From NCBI GenBank assembly GCA_031366885.1, contig JANLPB010000133.1, positions 1 through 28,435 of the forward strand: a DNA stretch of 28,435 nucleotides. Direction: 5' to 3'. The translations under genes were made by a program, and so were the position numbers. Every line of letters starts with the position of its first letter. The first letter of the stretch is position 1. Of the stretch, positions 5,620 through 13,909 are shown one piece after another. Source of the DNA: UBA668 sp031366885 (GTDB lineage Bacteria > Actinomycetota > Acidimicrobiia > Acidimicrobiales > Ilumatobacteraceae). The notes under the pieces are model-generated. The model did no database searches. It saw only the letters and a list, made by a program, of their open reading frames with translations, and was not told where the DNA came from.

Positions 5620-7677
5620 TCAGGGCGCGAGGGTCGTGGAAGTAGTGGTCGTGGTGGACGTCGTACTCGTGGTCGTCGTGGGCGCAATGGTGGTGGTAGT
5701 AGGAGCGATCGTGGTGGTCGTCGTCGCGACGACCACCGCCTTGCCAACCTTCAACTTGACCACTGTTCCTGGCGGTACATCGGTTCCCGAGGCGATGCTC
5801 TGGGTGATGACCTTGCCGTCCTTCGGATCACCGGCGGGCACGTTCTGGTACGTCACGTCGACACCCAAGCCGAGGCCCGTCAGCTGCGAGCGGGCCTGCG
5901 CCTCGGTGCGTCCCTCGACCGGGGGCACCTTGACGGGCGCTGCACCGCTGGACACGAACAACGTGACTGGGCTGCCCTTGGTAAGGAGCGCGCCCAGCGC
6001 AGGATCGGTGCGGATGGCCGTGCCCGCAGCAACCGCATCACTGGCTTCCTGAGTGACCGAAACCACGAGGCCGGCTGTCGTCAAACTCGTGACAGCATCC
6101 GCTTGGGAGAGGCCGCTAATCGGTGGCACCGCAACCTGATTCGCCCCGGCAGAGATCACCAGAGTGATCACGTCGCCCTGGCGGACTTGCGCACCGCTCG
6201 CAGGGTCGGTGCGGATGATCTTGCCGATCTCGACACTCGGGTTGTCCTCGGTGACGCTGGTGGTGTTGAGCACCAGACCCTTGCTGTTCAGATAGTCGAT
6301 TGCTTCCTGCTGCGTCTTGCCTGCAAGATCGTCGAGAGCAAATGGTGTTCGGACCGGCACATAGAACACAGTGACGGCCTGCCCGCGTTGTACGACCGTG
6401 TTGAACACCGGGTCGGTACGCGTGATGGTGCCTTCCGGCCAATCAGCTGGTGGCGCCGGGTCGATCTGAGCTGGATTGAGCTGCAGGCCCTTGTCCGTCA
6501 GCACAGCACTGCCCTCCTCCAGCACAGCCCCGGTGACGTCTGGCATCGCGAACTCGCTGGCCGGCTTGTCCTTCGACAACGCGTTGAACAGCACGATGCC
6601 GCCGACGACAAGCGCGATCAGTGCGAGGAAACCAATCACGGCGTACATGCCACCGCGACCGTCGGGCTGCTGGGGCTGTTGCACCATGGCCGAGGTGCGA
6701 GGGACCGCGCCGGTGCCCGCGGTGCCGGGCATGGCGGTGGTGCGCGGCAACCCCACTGTGGCCGCCGCTGCCGCTGAACGCGGCATGGCCGCGGTGGCAG
6801 TTGCCGCGCCCATTGCAGTGGCGAGCGCCTGCACCGGCTCGCCATTGCGGAAACGGCGAAGATCGTCGCGCACGGCCTCAGCGGTTGGGTAACGGATCTC
6901 GGGTTTCTTGGCGAGCAGCTTGGCGACAATGGCTTCGAATGGCTTGGGTACGTCGGCCACCAGCTGGTTCAGTGGCTGAGGCTGCTCGTGAACCTGCTTG
7001 TACGCAATGCTGACCGGGTTCTCGCCGCTGAACGGGGGCCGACCGGCAACCATCTCATAGAGCACGATGCCCAACGAGTACAGATCGCTGCGCGGGTCGG
7101 GGTTTGCGCCTTGCGCCTGCTCGGGCGAGAAGTACGTGGCCGTACCCATCACGGAGCCGGCCTGCGTGAGGTTGCTCTCGGTGGGCGCATTCATCGCTCG
7201 CGCAATGCCGAAGTCCGCCACCTTCACCTGGCCGTTGGCGCCGATCAGAATGTTGGCCGGCTTGATATCGCGGTGCACCACACCGTTGCGGTGGGCAAAC
7301 CCGAGCGCGGCGGCGATTTCACTACCGATCTCCGCTGCCTGCTGGCTGTTGACGTGGCCGTTGGCGCGAAGAATGTCGGCGAGCGTGCGGCCCTGCACGT
7401 ACTCCATTGCCATGAAGTAGGTGTTGGCGTACTGGCCCCAGTCGTACACGCCGACGATGTTGGGGTGGTTCAGGTTGGCAGCGCTTTGCGCCTCGCGCCG
7501 GAAGCGCTCGACGAAGTTTGGGTCGACAGCGAACTCGGGGAACAAGACCTTGATGGCCACCGGGCGGTCGAGCAACAGGTCACGCGCAAGAAACACGTCG
7601 GCCATGCCGCCGCGACCGATGCGCTGCTGAAGTTCATAGCGGTCGTTGAGGACGGTCCGCTCGTTGTTGCTGCTCAC
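5620..7677 (-). CDS. pknB: PASTA-domain Ser/Thr protein kinase PknB
   Basis: 685 residues from GTG 7677. The kinase domain (about 14-277) has a Gly-rich loop GRGGMADVF, Lys43 (VAIKVL), catalytic Asp137 (HRDIKPANIL), metal-binding DFG (Asp155) and a TYFSPEQAQG activation segment. An Ala/Thr/Pro-rich juxtamembrane linker follows, then one membrane helix (about 344-367). Outside the cell are four PASTA repeats (about 374-645), which in this family bind muropeptides or lipid II. The last 40 or so residues are an unusual Thr-rich tail (TTTTTIAPTTTT...). PknB phosphorylates division and wall-synthesis proteins and, in mycobacteria, the FHA proteins encoded upstream. It is the last gene of the fhaA-to-pknB run, 66 nt after pbpA. 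No PknA gene is present between pbpA and pknB, unlike mycobacteria. Confidence 0.96.
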   Translation of the reverse strand: MSSNNERTVLNDRYELQQRIGRGGMADVFLARDLLLDRPVAIKVLFPEFAVDPNFVERFRREAQSAANLNHPNIVGVYDWGQYANTYFMAMEYVQGRTLADILRANGHVNSQQAAEIGSEIAAALGFAHRNGVVHRDIKPANILIGANGQVKVADFGIARAMNAPTESNLTQAGSVMGTATYFSPEQAQGANPDPRSDLYSLGIVLYEMVAGRPPFSGENPVSIAYKQVHEQPQPLNQLVADVPKPFEAIVAKLLAKKPEIRYPTAEAVRDDLRRFRNGEPVQALATAMGAATATAAMPRSAAAAATVGLPRTTAMPGTAGTGAVPRTSAMVQQPQQPDGRGGMYAVIGFLALIALVVGGIVLFNALSKDKPASEFAMPDVTGAVLEEGSAVLTDKGLQLNPAQIDPAPPADWPEGTITRTDPVFNTVVQRGQAVTVFYVPVRTPFALDDLAGKTQQEAIDYLNSKGLVLNTTSVTEDNPSVEIGKIIRTDPASGAQVRQGDVITLVISAGANQVAVPPISGLSQADAVTSLTTAGLVVSVTQEASDAVAAGTAIRTDPALGALLTKGSPVTLFVSSGAAPVKVPPVEGRTEAQARSQLTGLGLGVDVTYQNVPAGDPKDGKVITQSIASGTDVPPGTVVKLKVGKAVVVATTTTTIAPTTTTIAPTTTTSTTSTTTTTSTTLAP

Positions 7678-7743
7678 TGCGCTGCTTTCTGGCTGAAATT
7701 GCCCCGCGAGGATACCGAGCGCCGTTGCGGAAGGGCATTCATG

Positions 7744-9270
7744 TCACAGACCCGACGCGAACAGGTAGTCGAACACTTGCTTCGCGATGGGGCCGGCAAG
7801 CTTGCCGCCGGTACCTGCGCTGATCTGATCGGTGGTGCCCTTGATGACCACCGACACCGCATAGCGCGGTGCTTCTGCCGGCGCGAAACCGATGATCCAG
7901 GCGTGTGACCGCTGCGGCTCGCCGTCGATGTAGTTGAGCTGGGCGGTGCCGGTCTTGGCGGCAGCTTGGATGCCGTTGGCCAGCTGCATCGGCTTGCCGG
8001 TGCCGTTGTTCACGACGCCGACCATCAGCTCGGTGAGCGTTGCCGCGGTCGCCGCCGAGATGGGTTGCTTCCACACTTGGTCGGTGGGTGTCCGGCTGAT
8101 CACCGTGCCGTCGTGCTTCAGGGTGGCCGCGATGACATGCGGGGTCATCATCCGGCCGCCGTTGGCGACGGTGGCGGCGACCATGCACATGTGCAGCGGC
8201 ACCATCAGATCATTGCCTTGCCCGAACCCGCCGATGGCCAGGAGGGGCAACTGGTTGTCGAAGAAGGCCGCGTCGCAGGGCAGCACATTGCCGCAGAAAC
8301 TGCTGGCGACCGCTCCCGGCAGGTCGATCGGCAGCTTCTCGCCGATGCCCCACGTCCGCACACCGTCGGTCATTCGCTGAGGACCAAGCTCGATGGCCAT
8401 TTGCGCGAACGGGATGTTGCAGCTGCGGTAGAAGACTTCGGCCATTGCACCGCCACACGCCTTGCCGCCGTAGTTCTGAATCGGGTCGTTGGTTTGTGGG
8501 GGCACGAACTCGGTCTCGCTCGGCCAAGAGCGGTCCATGCTGGTCACACCGTTCTCCAGCGCGATGCCGGTGGTGACCACCTTGAATGCCGACCCCGGCA
8601 TGTAGTTCTCCTGGTAGGCGTTGGCCAGCAGCGGTTTGCCCGGATAGTTGTTCAGGAAATCGAGCGCGCTCTCTGCCGCTGTGGTGTCGTGCACGGCGAT
8701 GTAGTTGGCGTCGAACCGAGGCAGGCTGACCATCGCCAGCACTTCACCGGTGCGAACGTCCATCACGACAACGGAGCCCTGCGCATCCTCCGTCGCACCG
8801 TTGGCCTTTTGCGCAGCGTTGAAATCGTCGATCGCCTTGGCGGCGACCTCCTGAACATCCTTTCGCATCGTCAGCTGCACGCTGCCGGTGTTGTCCGCTC
8901 CACCAAAGACGCTGTCCACCTTCTGCACCGTGGTGTCGCCCATCAACACGTCGTTCTGCGTCTTCTCCAGCTGGGTGCTCCCGAAGCTATAGGTGTAGTA
9001 GCCGGTGACGTTGCTGAACATCATTCCGTACGGGTACTCGCGCTGGTACTTGTACGAGTCGGTGGATGGCACACTGCGGGCGACTACCACGCCATCCGCA
9101 GTCACGATCGCGCCACGCGGGCGGTTGAAGTCGCGGATCGTCTGACGGTTGTTCTGCGGCGCGGCGTTCAGCTCATCCTTCTTGCCCACCTGCACGACGT
9201 TGAGGGCTACGAACAAGGCGAGGTACAACACCAGCAGGCCGCCGGCCAGTTTTCGAATCTGCTTGTTCAT
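7744..9270 (-). CDS. pbpA: Penicillin-binding protein, class B transpeptidase (PbpA)
   Basis: 508 residues. An N-terminal membrane anchor (about 8-28) is followed by a dimerisation/pedestal region and the transpeptidase domain. The three active-site motifs are present: SAFK (nucleophile Ser227), SCN (283-285) and KTG (439-441). It cross-links peptidoglycan on the outer face of the membrane as partner of the SEDS glycosyltransferase encoded just upstream; ATGA overlaps the rodA stop by 4 bp, so the two are translationally coupled. In mycobacteria PbpA is a PknB substrate needed for division and cell length. Length and motifs are normal, so it should be active. Confidence 0.95.
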   Translation of the reverse strand: MNKQIRKLAGGLLVLYLALFVALNVVQVGKKDELNAAPQNNRQTIRDFNRPRGAIVTADGVVVARSVPSTDSYKYQREYPYGMMFSNVTGYYTYSFGSTQLEKTQNDVLMGDTTVQKVDSVFGGADNTGSVQLTMRKDVQEVAAKAIDDFNAAQKANGATEDAQGSVVVMDVRTGEVLAMVSLPRFDANYIAVHDTTAAESALDFLNNYPGKPLLANAYQENYMPGSAFKVVTTGIALENGVTSMDRSWPSETEFVPPQTNDPIQNYGGKACGGAMAEVFYRSCNIPFAQMAIELGPQRMTDGVRTWGIGEKLPIDLPGAVASSFCGNVLPCDAAFFDNQLPLLAIGGFGQGNDLMVPLHMCMVAATVANGGRMMTPHVIAATLKHDGTVISRTPTDQVWKQPISAATAATLTELMVGVVNNGTGKPMQLANGIQAAAKTGTAQLNYIDGEPQRSHAWIIGFAPAEAPRYAVSVVIKGTTDQISAGTGGKLAGPIAKQVFDYLFASGL

Positions 9271-10643
9271 GCCCCGACCAACTTGCGTTCGGTCCGACGC
9301 AATCGCCGAGCCTCGAGCCGTTCGGAGAAGGTGAGTTCGTCGGGAGTTTCACCGCGGCGACGCGCACCGGAGTCGCTGATGCGAAGCAAAAGCGCGAGCA
9401 GGATGTAGTTCGACAGCAGACTGCTCCCGCCGTAGCTCACGAACGGAAGTGTGATGCCCGTGAGCGGCACCAGCCGCAGCACACCACCGATGATGATGAA
9501 TGCCTGCATGGTGATGATGGTCGTGAGACCGGTGGCCAACAGCTTCTCGAACGGACGGTCCGCCCTCATGGCCACTCGCAGCCCTGCGCCCAGCAACAGC
9601 AGGAACGCAATGATGATCGCGGTGGCACCGATCAGGCCCATCTCTTCGCCGATGGCAGCGAACACGTAGTCGGTGCTGGCGGCCGGAATCTTGGACGGGT
9701 TACCGAGACCCAAGCCGGTGCCGGCGGTACCGCCATTGGCAAACGCAAACATGGCCTGCGCAGGTTGATAGCCCTTGCCCTCGTACTGGCTCCACGGGTC
9801 CAGCCAGATGTCGACGCGTGTCTGCACGACGTCGAACAATCGCCATGCGATGTACGCGGCGCCCGAGAACAGCACCAGCCCGAGTACGAGGTAGATCACC
9901 CGCTCAGTCGCCACCCACATCATCACGGTGAACAGCGTGAAGAACAGCAGGGCAGAACCCAGGTCTTTCTCGGCGACCATGACCGCGACAGCAAACGCCC
10001 ACGCACACGTCACCGGCAGCACGTAGCGCAGCTCCGGAATTCGGATGAAACCGAAGCGGCGCGTGCCGGCAGCGATGAGTTCACGATTGTCGGCGAGGTA
10101 GGCAGCGAAGAAAAGCGCGAGGGCAATCTTGGCGAACTCGCCTGGCTGGATATTGATCGGCCCCAGGTTGATCCAAATGCGGGCGCCACCGACGCTGCGC
10201 CCCAGCCCAGGAACGAGCGGGGCGATGAGGAGGCCGGCGCCGACGACCAGGAACGTCCACTTGTAACGGGCCAGGTCGGGTGGGCGCTGGATGATCAGCA
10301 GCGTCACGACGAAGGCGACGATGGCAATGAACGACCAGGTCGTTTGCAGTGTGGCGCGCCGCTCGCTGAGGCGAGCGATCATCACGTAACCGATGCCGTG
10401 CAGCAGCACTGCCAGCGGCAGCAGCGTCCCGTCGGCACCGCGCGCCAGCACGCGCGTCGCAATGTGCGCGGCAATGAGCATGCCCAGAAGCGCCACGAGG
10501 AACGGCACCAGGGTGGCCGGCATCGTCGCGTTCTTGCCCAGCGACGCGAGCACGAACGCGACCGCGGAGATGCCGGCAGCCATTACGACGAGGCCCAGTT
10601 CGCTGTTTCGGCGGGCAGCAGCGACGGGCGACAGCTGGCTCAT
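9267..10643 (-). CDS. rodA: SEDS-family peptidoglycan polymerase RodA/FtsW
   Basis: 458 residues with about ten membrane helices. SEDS hallmarks: GGARIWINLGPINIQPGEFA, the extracellular RVDIWLDPW loop whose Asp matches the catalytic residue of RodA, the ASTDYVFAAIGEEMGLIGA segment, and LPFVSYGGSSLLSNY near the C-terminus. It polymerises lipid II into glycan strands, working with the class B PBP encoded next. The ORF is open to 10976, but the upstream part is an out-of-frame Arg/Pro-rich shadow; ATG 10643 begins MSQLSPVAAARR, 4 nt after the pstP stop. The basic C-terminal tail (LEARRLRRTERK) is cytosolic. The location in the kinase run equals Rv0017c. Confidence 0.95.
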   Translation of the reverse strand: MSQLSPVAAARRNSELGLVVMAAGISAVAFVLASLGKNATMPATLVPFLVALLGMLIAAHIATRVLARGADGTLLPLAVLLHGIGYVMIARLSERRATLQTTWSFIAIVAFVVTLLIIQRPPDLARYKWTFLVVGAGLLIAPLVPGLGRSVGGARIWINLGPINIQPGEFAKIALALFFAAYLADNRELIAAGTRRFGFIRIPELRYVLPVTCAWAFAVAVMVAEKDLGSALLFFTLFTVMMWVATERVIYLVLGLVLFSGAAYIAWRLFDVVQTRVDIWLDPWSQYEGKGYQPAQAMFAFANGGTAGTGLGLGNPSKIPAASTDYVFAAIGEEMGLIGATAIIIAFLLLLGAGLRVAMRADRPFEKLLATGLTTIITMQAFIIIGGVLRLVPLTGITLPFVSYGGSSLLSNYILLALLLRISDSGARRRGETPDELTFSERLEARRLRRTERKLVGA

Positions 10644-10647
10644 TGCA

Positions 10648-11796
10648 TCACCCGCCCGAGGTCGCAGGCGTAGTCGACGCAACCGTCGCGACCGGCGCGG
10701 TGGTGGCGATGCCGCCGGTCGTGGTGGTTGTCGATTGCGGCGTCGTTGAACTGGTGCTGGTGGTGACGATGGTCGTGGTGGGCGAGGGCTCGTTGTCTGC
10801 GTTGTGCCGAACAACCAGGACGAACACGATGGTGAGCATTGCGATGATGCCCATAGCAACGCCGAACAGCAAGGTTCCAAGGCCCGGCCGGCGACGAGCG
10901 GTGCCGGCAACGATGGGAACCGCCGTTGTGGGAGCTTCCCCGACGGCCATCGCCGCCGCCGTTCCGGCCTCGGCATCGATCAACCCAGCGTGCTGGCGGC
11001 CGTCCCATTCCAGATCGGCGTCAAGTGCCACCGCGTCAGGCGCGGGTTCAGCGCCGTCGAGCACATCGACGACCACCACCGTGACGTTGTCGCGGCCGCC
11101 GTGCTCGTTGGCCGCGGCGACCAGCGCATCGGCAGCAGCCTGCGGCGTGGTGTGCGCAACGAGCAGCTCGAGAATCTCTTCATCGTCGACCTCGTCGACC
11201 AAACCGTCGCTGCACAGGACATAACGGTCGCCTTGCACGAACGGCAACACCCACGTATCCACGCGAACGGTCGGCTCGATGCCCAGCGCACGGGTCACGA
11301 TGTTGCGTCGCGGATGGCTGCGGGCCTCGACTTCGGTGATGTGCCCGGTGGAGACAAGTTCCTGCACGTAGCTGTGGTCGATGGTGACACGTCGCAGACG
11401 GCCGGCACGCATCACATAGGTGCGGCTGTCACCAACATTGACCAGCGCCAGACGCGTCGGACCGTTGTCGTCGACGAGCACCACCATCGCTGTCAGCGTG
11501 GTGCCCATTCCACGTTGCGCCGCGTTGCCATGAGCACCGTGGAAGATGGCAGCGTTGGCCTCCACCACAGCGGCCACCGCGACATCGACCGACTCGGCTC
11601 CCGAACCAAGACGGTCACGAATGGTGCCGGCGGCAATGGCGCTGGCGACCTCGCCGGCCGCGTGGCCGCCCATCCCGTCGGCCACGCCGTAGACCATCGG
11701 CAACGCAACGAATGCGTCTTCGTTCTCGGTACGCACTCGACCGGTGTCGGTGGCCGCGCCCCATGCGAGCGCTGGCGTTGCGTGAAGATCCGTCAT
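10648..11796 (-). CDS. pstP: PP2C-family Ser/Thr phosphatase PstP
   Basis: 382 residues. The PPM/PP2C catalytic domain (about 8-246) shows TDTGRVRTENEDAF, VADGMGGHAAGE (metal ligand Asp40), NVGDSRTYVMRAG, LCSDGLVDEV and GGRDNVTVVVVDV. An acidic cytosolic linker is followed by one membrane helix (about 305-330) and a 50-residue extracellular tail that is mostly Thr/Ser. PstP dephosphorylates PknB and its substrates. The outer part is far shorter than the mycobacterial one and resembles the Thr-rich tail of PknB here. ATG 11796 is chosen because earlier in-frame residues are Arg/Cys-rich shadow; it lies 7 nt after the fhaB stop, and rodA follows after 4 nt. Confidence 0.95.
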   Translation of the reverse strand: MTDLHATPALAWGAATDTGRVRTENEDAFVALPMVYGVADGMGGHAAGEVASAIAAGTIRDRLGSGAESVDVAVAAVVEANAAIFHGAHGNAAQRGMGTTLTAMVVLVDDNGPTRLALVNVGDSRTYVMRAGRLRRVTIDHSYVQELVSTGHITEVEARSHPRRNIVTRALGIEPTVRVDTWVLPFVQGDRYVLCSDGLVDEVDDEEILELLVAHTTPQAAADALVAAANEHGGRDNVTVVVVDVLDGAEPAPDAVALDADLEWDGRQHAGLIDAEAGTAAAMAVGEAPTTAVPIVAGTARRRPGLGTLLFGVAMGIIAMLTIVFVLVVRHNADNEPSPTTTIVTTSTSSTTPQSTTTTTGGIATTAPVATVASTTPATSGG

Positions 11797-11803
11797 GCGA
11801 GCC

Positions 11804-12322
11804 TCACTGCGCCTCGAAGATCGTGCTACCGATCTGCAGGCGGTCGCCGACCGCAAGTTGCACCGGAGCCGACAGCCGGCCACCGTTCACGTGGGTGCCG
11901 TTGGTGCTTCCCAGATCTTCCACCCACACACTGCCGTCGTGAGGGAAGACACGCGTATGCAGCTGCGACGCGAACGTATCGTCGGGAATACCGATCGAGC
12001 ATGGCGGAGCTCGGCCAAGTGTCAGCTCGCTTTTGATCGGGTACGAGGACCCCTTGCGGACCTTGGGCTCAAGAACGACAAGGCGGCTTGGCACCCCTCG
12101 CTTTGCACGGCTCTTCCTCGATGCCACAGGAGCGGGCGCGGCTGGCCGGCCCGTCTGCGCGGTGGGGTCGTTGGTCTCCGAGCGAGGACTGACGGGCAAC
12201 TGCTGCACGCCGAGACGCGGCCCGCGTACTTCGCTCCATACCGCCCACAACACTCGAGCGAAGAACAGGTAGAGCAACGCAAGAAGCGCGTAGTTCAAGA
12301 TATTGAGCTGAGCCTCGCTCAC
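11804..12322 (-). CDS. fhaB: FHA-domain membrane protein FhaB (FipA-like)
   Basis: 172 residues from GTG 12322, which overlaps the fhaA stop (GTGA). The N-terminus is a single membrane helix (ILNYALLALLYLFFARVLWA). A Pro/Ala/Ser-rich linker leads to a C-terminal FHA domain (about 80-172) with LTLGR, SQLH and DLGSTNGTHVNG, the residues that hold phosphothreonine. In mycobacteria FhaB/FipA is phosphorylated by the kinases and connects them to FtsZ and FtsQ during division. The size matches the mycobacterial protein (about 155). The long in-frame stretch upstream of the GTG is a His/Arg-rich shadow of fhaA and is not part of the protein. Confidence 0.93.
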   Translation of the reverse strand: MSEAQLNILNYALLALLYLFFARVLWAVWSEVRGPRLGVQQLPVSPRSETNDPTAQTGRPAAPAPVASRKSRAKRGVPSRLVVLEPKVRKGSSYPIKSELTLGRAPPCSIGIPDDTFASQLHTRVFPHDGSVWVEDLGSTNGTHVNGGRLSAPVQLAVGDRLQIGSTIFEAQ

Positions 12323-12981
12323 GAAGCCTCGAACCGCAGGTGCGTACTTCCCACGCTGACGATGTCGCCATCGGCAAGTGAGCGCTCGCCTTGGATGCGG
12401 GTGCCGTTCACCTTCGTGCCGTTGGTGCTGCCCAGGTCGGCCAGCACGAACGCTGAGCCGGCGGGGCGAACTTCGGCGTGGGCGCGGCTGACATTGGTGT
12501 CGTTGACAGGGATGGTGCTGGTGGGCAGGCGGCCGATGGTGATGACCGTGGTGCCGAGCGTGATGCGTTCGCCGCTGGGCAGAACGAGTGAGCCTGCACC
12601 GACACCTCCACCGGACTCCTTCATACGGCTGGTGGTGGAGAAGCGGCCGGGTTTCAGGCTGTTGTCGACCACGAGCTCCACGGTCACGGGGCCCATGAAG
12701 TGATATCCCTCGGCGCGGGCGTACTCGCGGGCGGTCTCGCACAGCTCGGTGTTCAGTGCTTCGTCGATGTCGGCGAACGCCGCGTGGTCGCGGGCGCTCA
12801 GGCGAATGGAAAACACGTTGGGCACGATGCGGCGGCCCTTCACATCCACACTGCGGTGATCGTCCATGTCGCGCAAGACGCGACGACCTAATTCGACAGG
12901 ACGAATGCTGGAACGGGAGCCGCGGGAAAACACGCCCTCGACCATACGCTCCAAACTGTGCTCGAACGACTGCAAACCCAT
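12319..12981 (-). CDS. fhaA: FhaA: DUF3662 plus FHA-domain protein (short form)
   Basis: 220 residues from ATG 12981 (MGLQSFEHSLERMVEGVFSR). Residues 1-115 form the FhaA N-terminal domain (DUF3662), with RPVELGRRVLRDMDD and PNVFSIRLSARDHAAF. Residues about 135-220 form an FHA domain with ITIGR, SRAH and DLGSTNGTKVNGTRI. In M. tuberculosis FhaA (527 residues) binds the phosphorylated MviN pseudokinase domain and regulates lipid II flipping. Here the long disordered linker between the domains is almost absent. It is first in the six-gene run and is divergent from aat across 68 bp. The start follows a TAGCCT box by 10 nt. Confidence 0.93.
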   Translation of the reverse strand: MGLQSFEHSLERMVEGVFSRGSRSSIRPVELGRRVLRDMDDHRSVDVKGRRIVPNVFSIRLSARDHAAFADIDEALNTELCETAREYARAEGYHFMGPVTVELVVDNSLKPGRFSTTSRMKESGGGVGAGSLVLPSGERITLGTTVITIGRLPTSTIPVNDTNVSRAHAEVRPAGSAFVLADLGSTNGTKVNGTRIQGERSLADGDIVSVGSTHLRFEAS

Positions 12982-12991
12982 ATCGGGTGCC

Positions 12992-12997
12992 AGGCTA
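12992..12997 (-). promoter_or_regulatory. -10 element TAGCCT, promoter of the fhaA-pknB run
   Basis: On the minus strand TAGCCT is followed by 10 nt and ATG 12981. It is the only promoter-like box I see ahead of the six tightly packed genes, so it may drive the whole division/kinase operon. The 10-nt spacing would leave a leader of only a few bases. Confidence 0.5.
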
Positions 12998-13049
12998 CTC
13001 GCTGGGTCTGTTGTCGTCCCTGCGCCCAACTGCGCGCGACCATGGGCGT

Positions 13050-13724
13050 ATGAACGGCTTCGACAGCCGCCCGCGTCTTGCGCCGGCCCCGTCACGGTGG
13101 CAGCTGCCCTCCCCCGACGACGCCGACCCACACGGCCTCGTTGGCGTCGGCGCCGACCTCGAGCCGGGAACCCTGCTGGCCGCGTATCGAGGTGGTTTGT
13201 TCCCGATGCCGATGCGCAAAAAACTTGTCGGATGGTGGTCGCCCGACCCTCGCGGCGTTCTTCCGCTTGACGGACTCATCGTGTCGCGCTCGCTGCGCCA
13301 GAGCTGTCGACGGTTCGATATTCGTGTTGATACGGCGTTCACTGAGGTGATGCGGCGCTGCGGCGACCCGCGGCGAACGCACGGCTGGATCAACGAGCAA
13401 TTCATCGTCGCGTACACCCGGCTGCACGAGATGGGCTGGGCACACAGCATCGAAACCTGGCGCGACGGTGAGCTCGTGGGCGGCCTCTACGGCTTGTTGA
13501 TCGGCCGATTTTTCGCCGGTGAATCGATGTTCCATTCGGTCACCGATGCCTCGAAAGTTGCGGTGGTCGCAACGGTCGAGCAGCTCCGCGCAACCGGGGC
13601 CGAGCTCTTCGATGTGCAGTGGAGCACCAGCCACCTCGCGTCGCTGGGTGTCATCGAACTTCCGCGACAGGAGTACTTGCGACGTCTCTCCGCCGCCGCG
13701 AACGTGTCGACAAATTCGGTTTGA
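13050..13724 (+). CDS. aat: Leucyl/phenylalanyl-tRNA--protein transferase
   Basis: 224 residues, normal for Aat. Family motifs: DPHGLVGVGADLEPGTLLAA, YRGGLFPMP, WWSPDPRGVLP, THGWINEQF, AHSIETWRDGELVGGLYG, and GRFFAGESMFHSVTDASKVA. The enzyme transfers Leu or Phe from tRNA to proteins with N-terminal Lys or Arg, marking them for ClpS/ClpAP in the N-end rule pathway. The start is ATG 13050, where family similarity begins; the longer ORF upstream is a shadow of fhaA. It is preceded by GGGCGT and has no Shine-Dalgarno sequence. A GACCAT hexamer 6 nt upstream is a weak -10 candidate. It is divergent from fhaA and followed by a strong hairpin. Confidence 0.94.
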   Translation: MNGFDSRPRLAPAPSRWQLPSPDDADPHGLVGVGADLEPGTLLAAYRGGLFPMPMRKKLVGWWSPDPRGVLPLDGLIVSRSLRQSCRRFDIRVDTAFTEVMRRCGDPRRTHGWINEQFIVAYTRLHEMGWAHSIETWRDGELVGGLYGLLIGRFFAGESMFHSVTDASKVAVVATVEQLRATGAELFDVQWSTSHLASLGVIELPRQEYLRRLSAAANVSTNSV

Positions 13725-13734
13725 TCGCGCGCGG

Positions 13735-13759
13735 CGTCCGGGGGCGAAACCCCCGGACG
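13735..13759 (+). terminator. GC-rich hairpin after aat
   Basis: CGTCCGGGGG-CGAAA-CCCCCGGACG is a perfect 10-bp stem with a 5-nt loop, 10 nt after the aat stop. It has no T-tract, but such stems are commonly treated as terminators in high-GC actinobacteria. Confidence 0.6.
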
Positions 13760-13818
13760 TCGGCTTCCCGTCGATGGCCTCAGGGTTCCCGCTCCGGTCC
13801 TGACACCACGTCGGCTTG

Positions 13819-13846
13819 GTCGCGCGCAGCTGGTGCTACGCGCGAC
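13819..13846 (+). other. Second hairpin in the aat-meaA gap
   Basis: GTCGCGCG and CGCGCGAC form a perfect 8-bp stem around a 12-nt loop (which itself holds AGC/GCT), 63 nt before the meaA start. It could belong to a meaA leader or be a further terminator. I looked for a cobalamin-riboswitch B12 box and saw none. Confidence 0.35.
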
Positions 13847-13909
13847 TCCGCAGGATCTATCGGCGCTCGTAGCTGGCGCCTTGAGCGCGACAACGGTCAC
13901 AATGGGCGT

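Noticed and set aside
7966..9408. 480-residue rightward ORF antisense to pbpA
   Set aside because: Shadow of pbpA; its composition is His/Arg/Val-rich and it crosses the rodA overlap, where no gene boundary is possible.
9267..10976. Long N-terminal extension of RodA (569 residues)
   Set aside because: Residues before ATG 10643 are Arg/Pro/Ser-rich, overlap the pstP coding end in another frame, and match no SEDS protein.
11804..12742. Long form of FhaB (312 residues)
   Set aside because: The added part is a His/Arg-rich shadow of the fhaA FHA domain; GTG 12322 overlaps the fhaA stop and begins the membrane helix.
13725..13909. Cobalamin riboswitch upstream of the B12-dependent mutase
   Set aside because: Two hairpins are present, but I see no B12-box consensus and the 185-bp gap is short once the aat terminator is subtracted.
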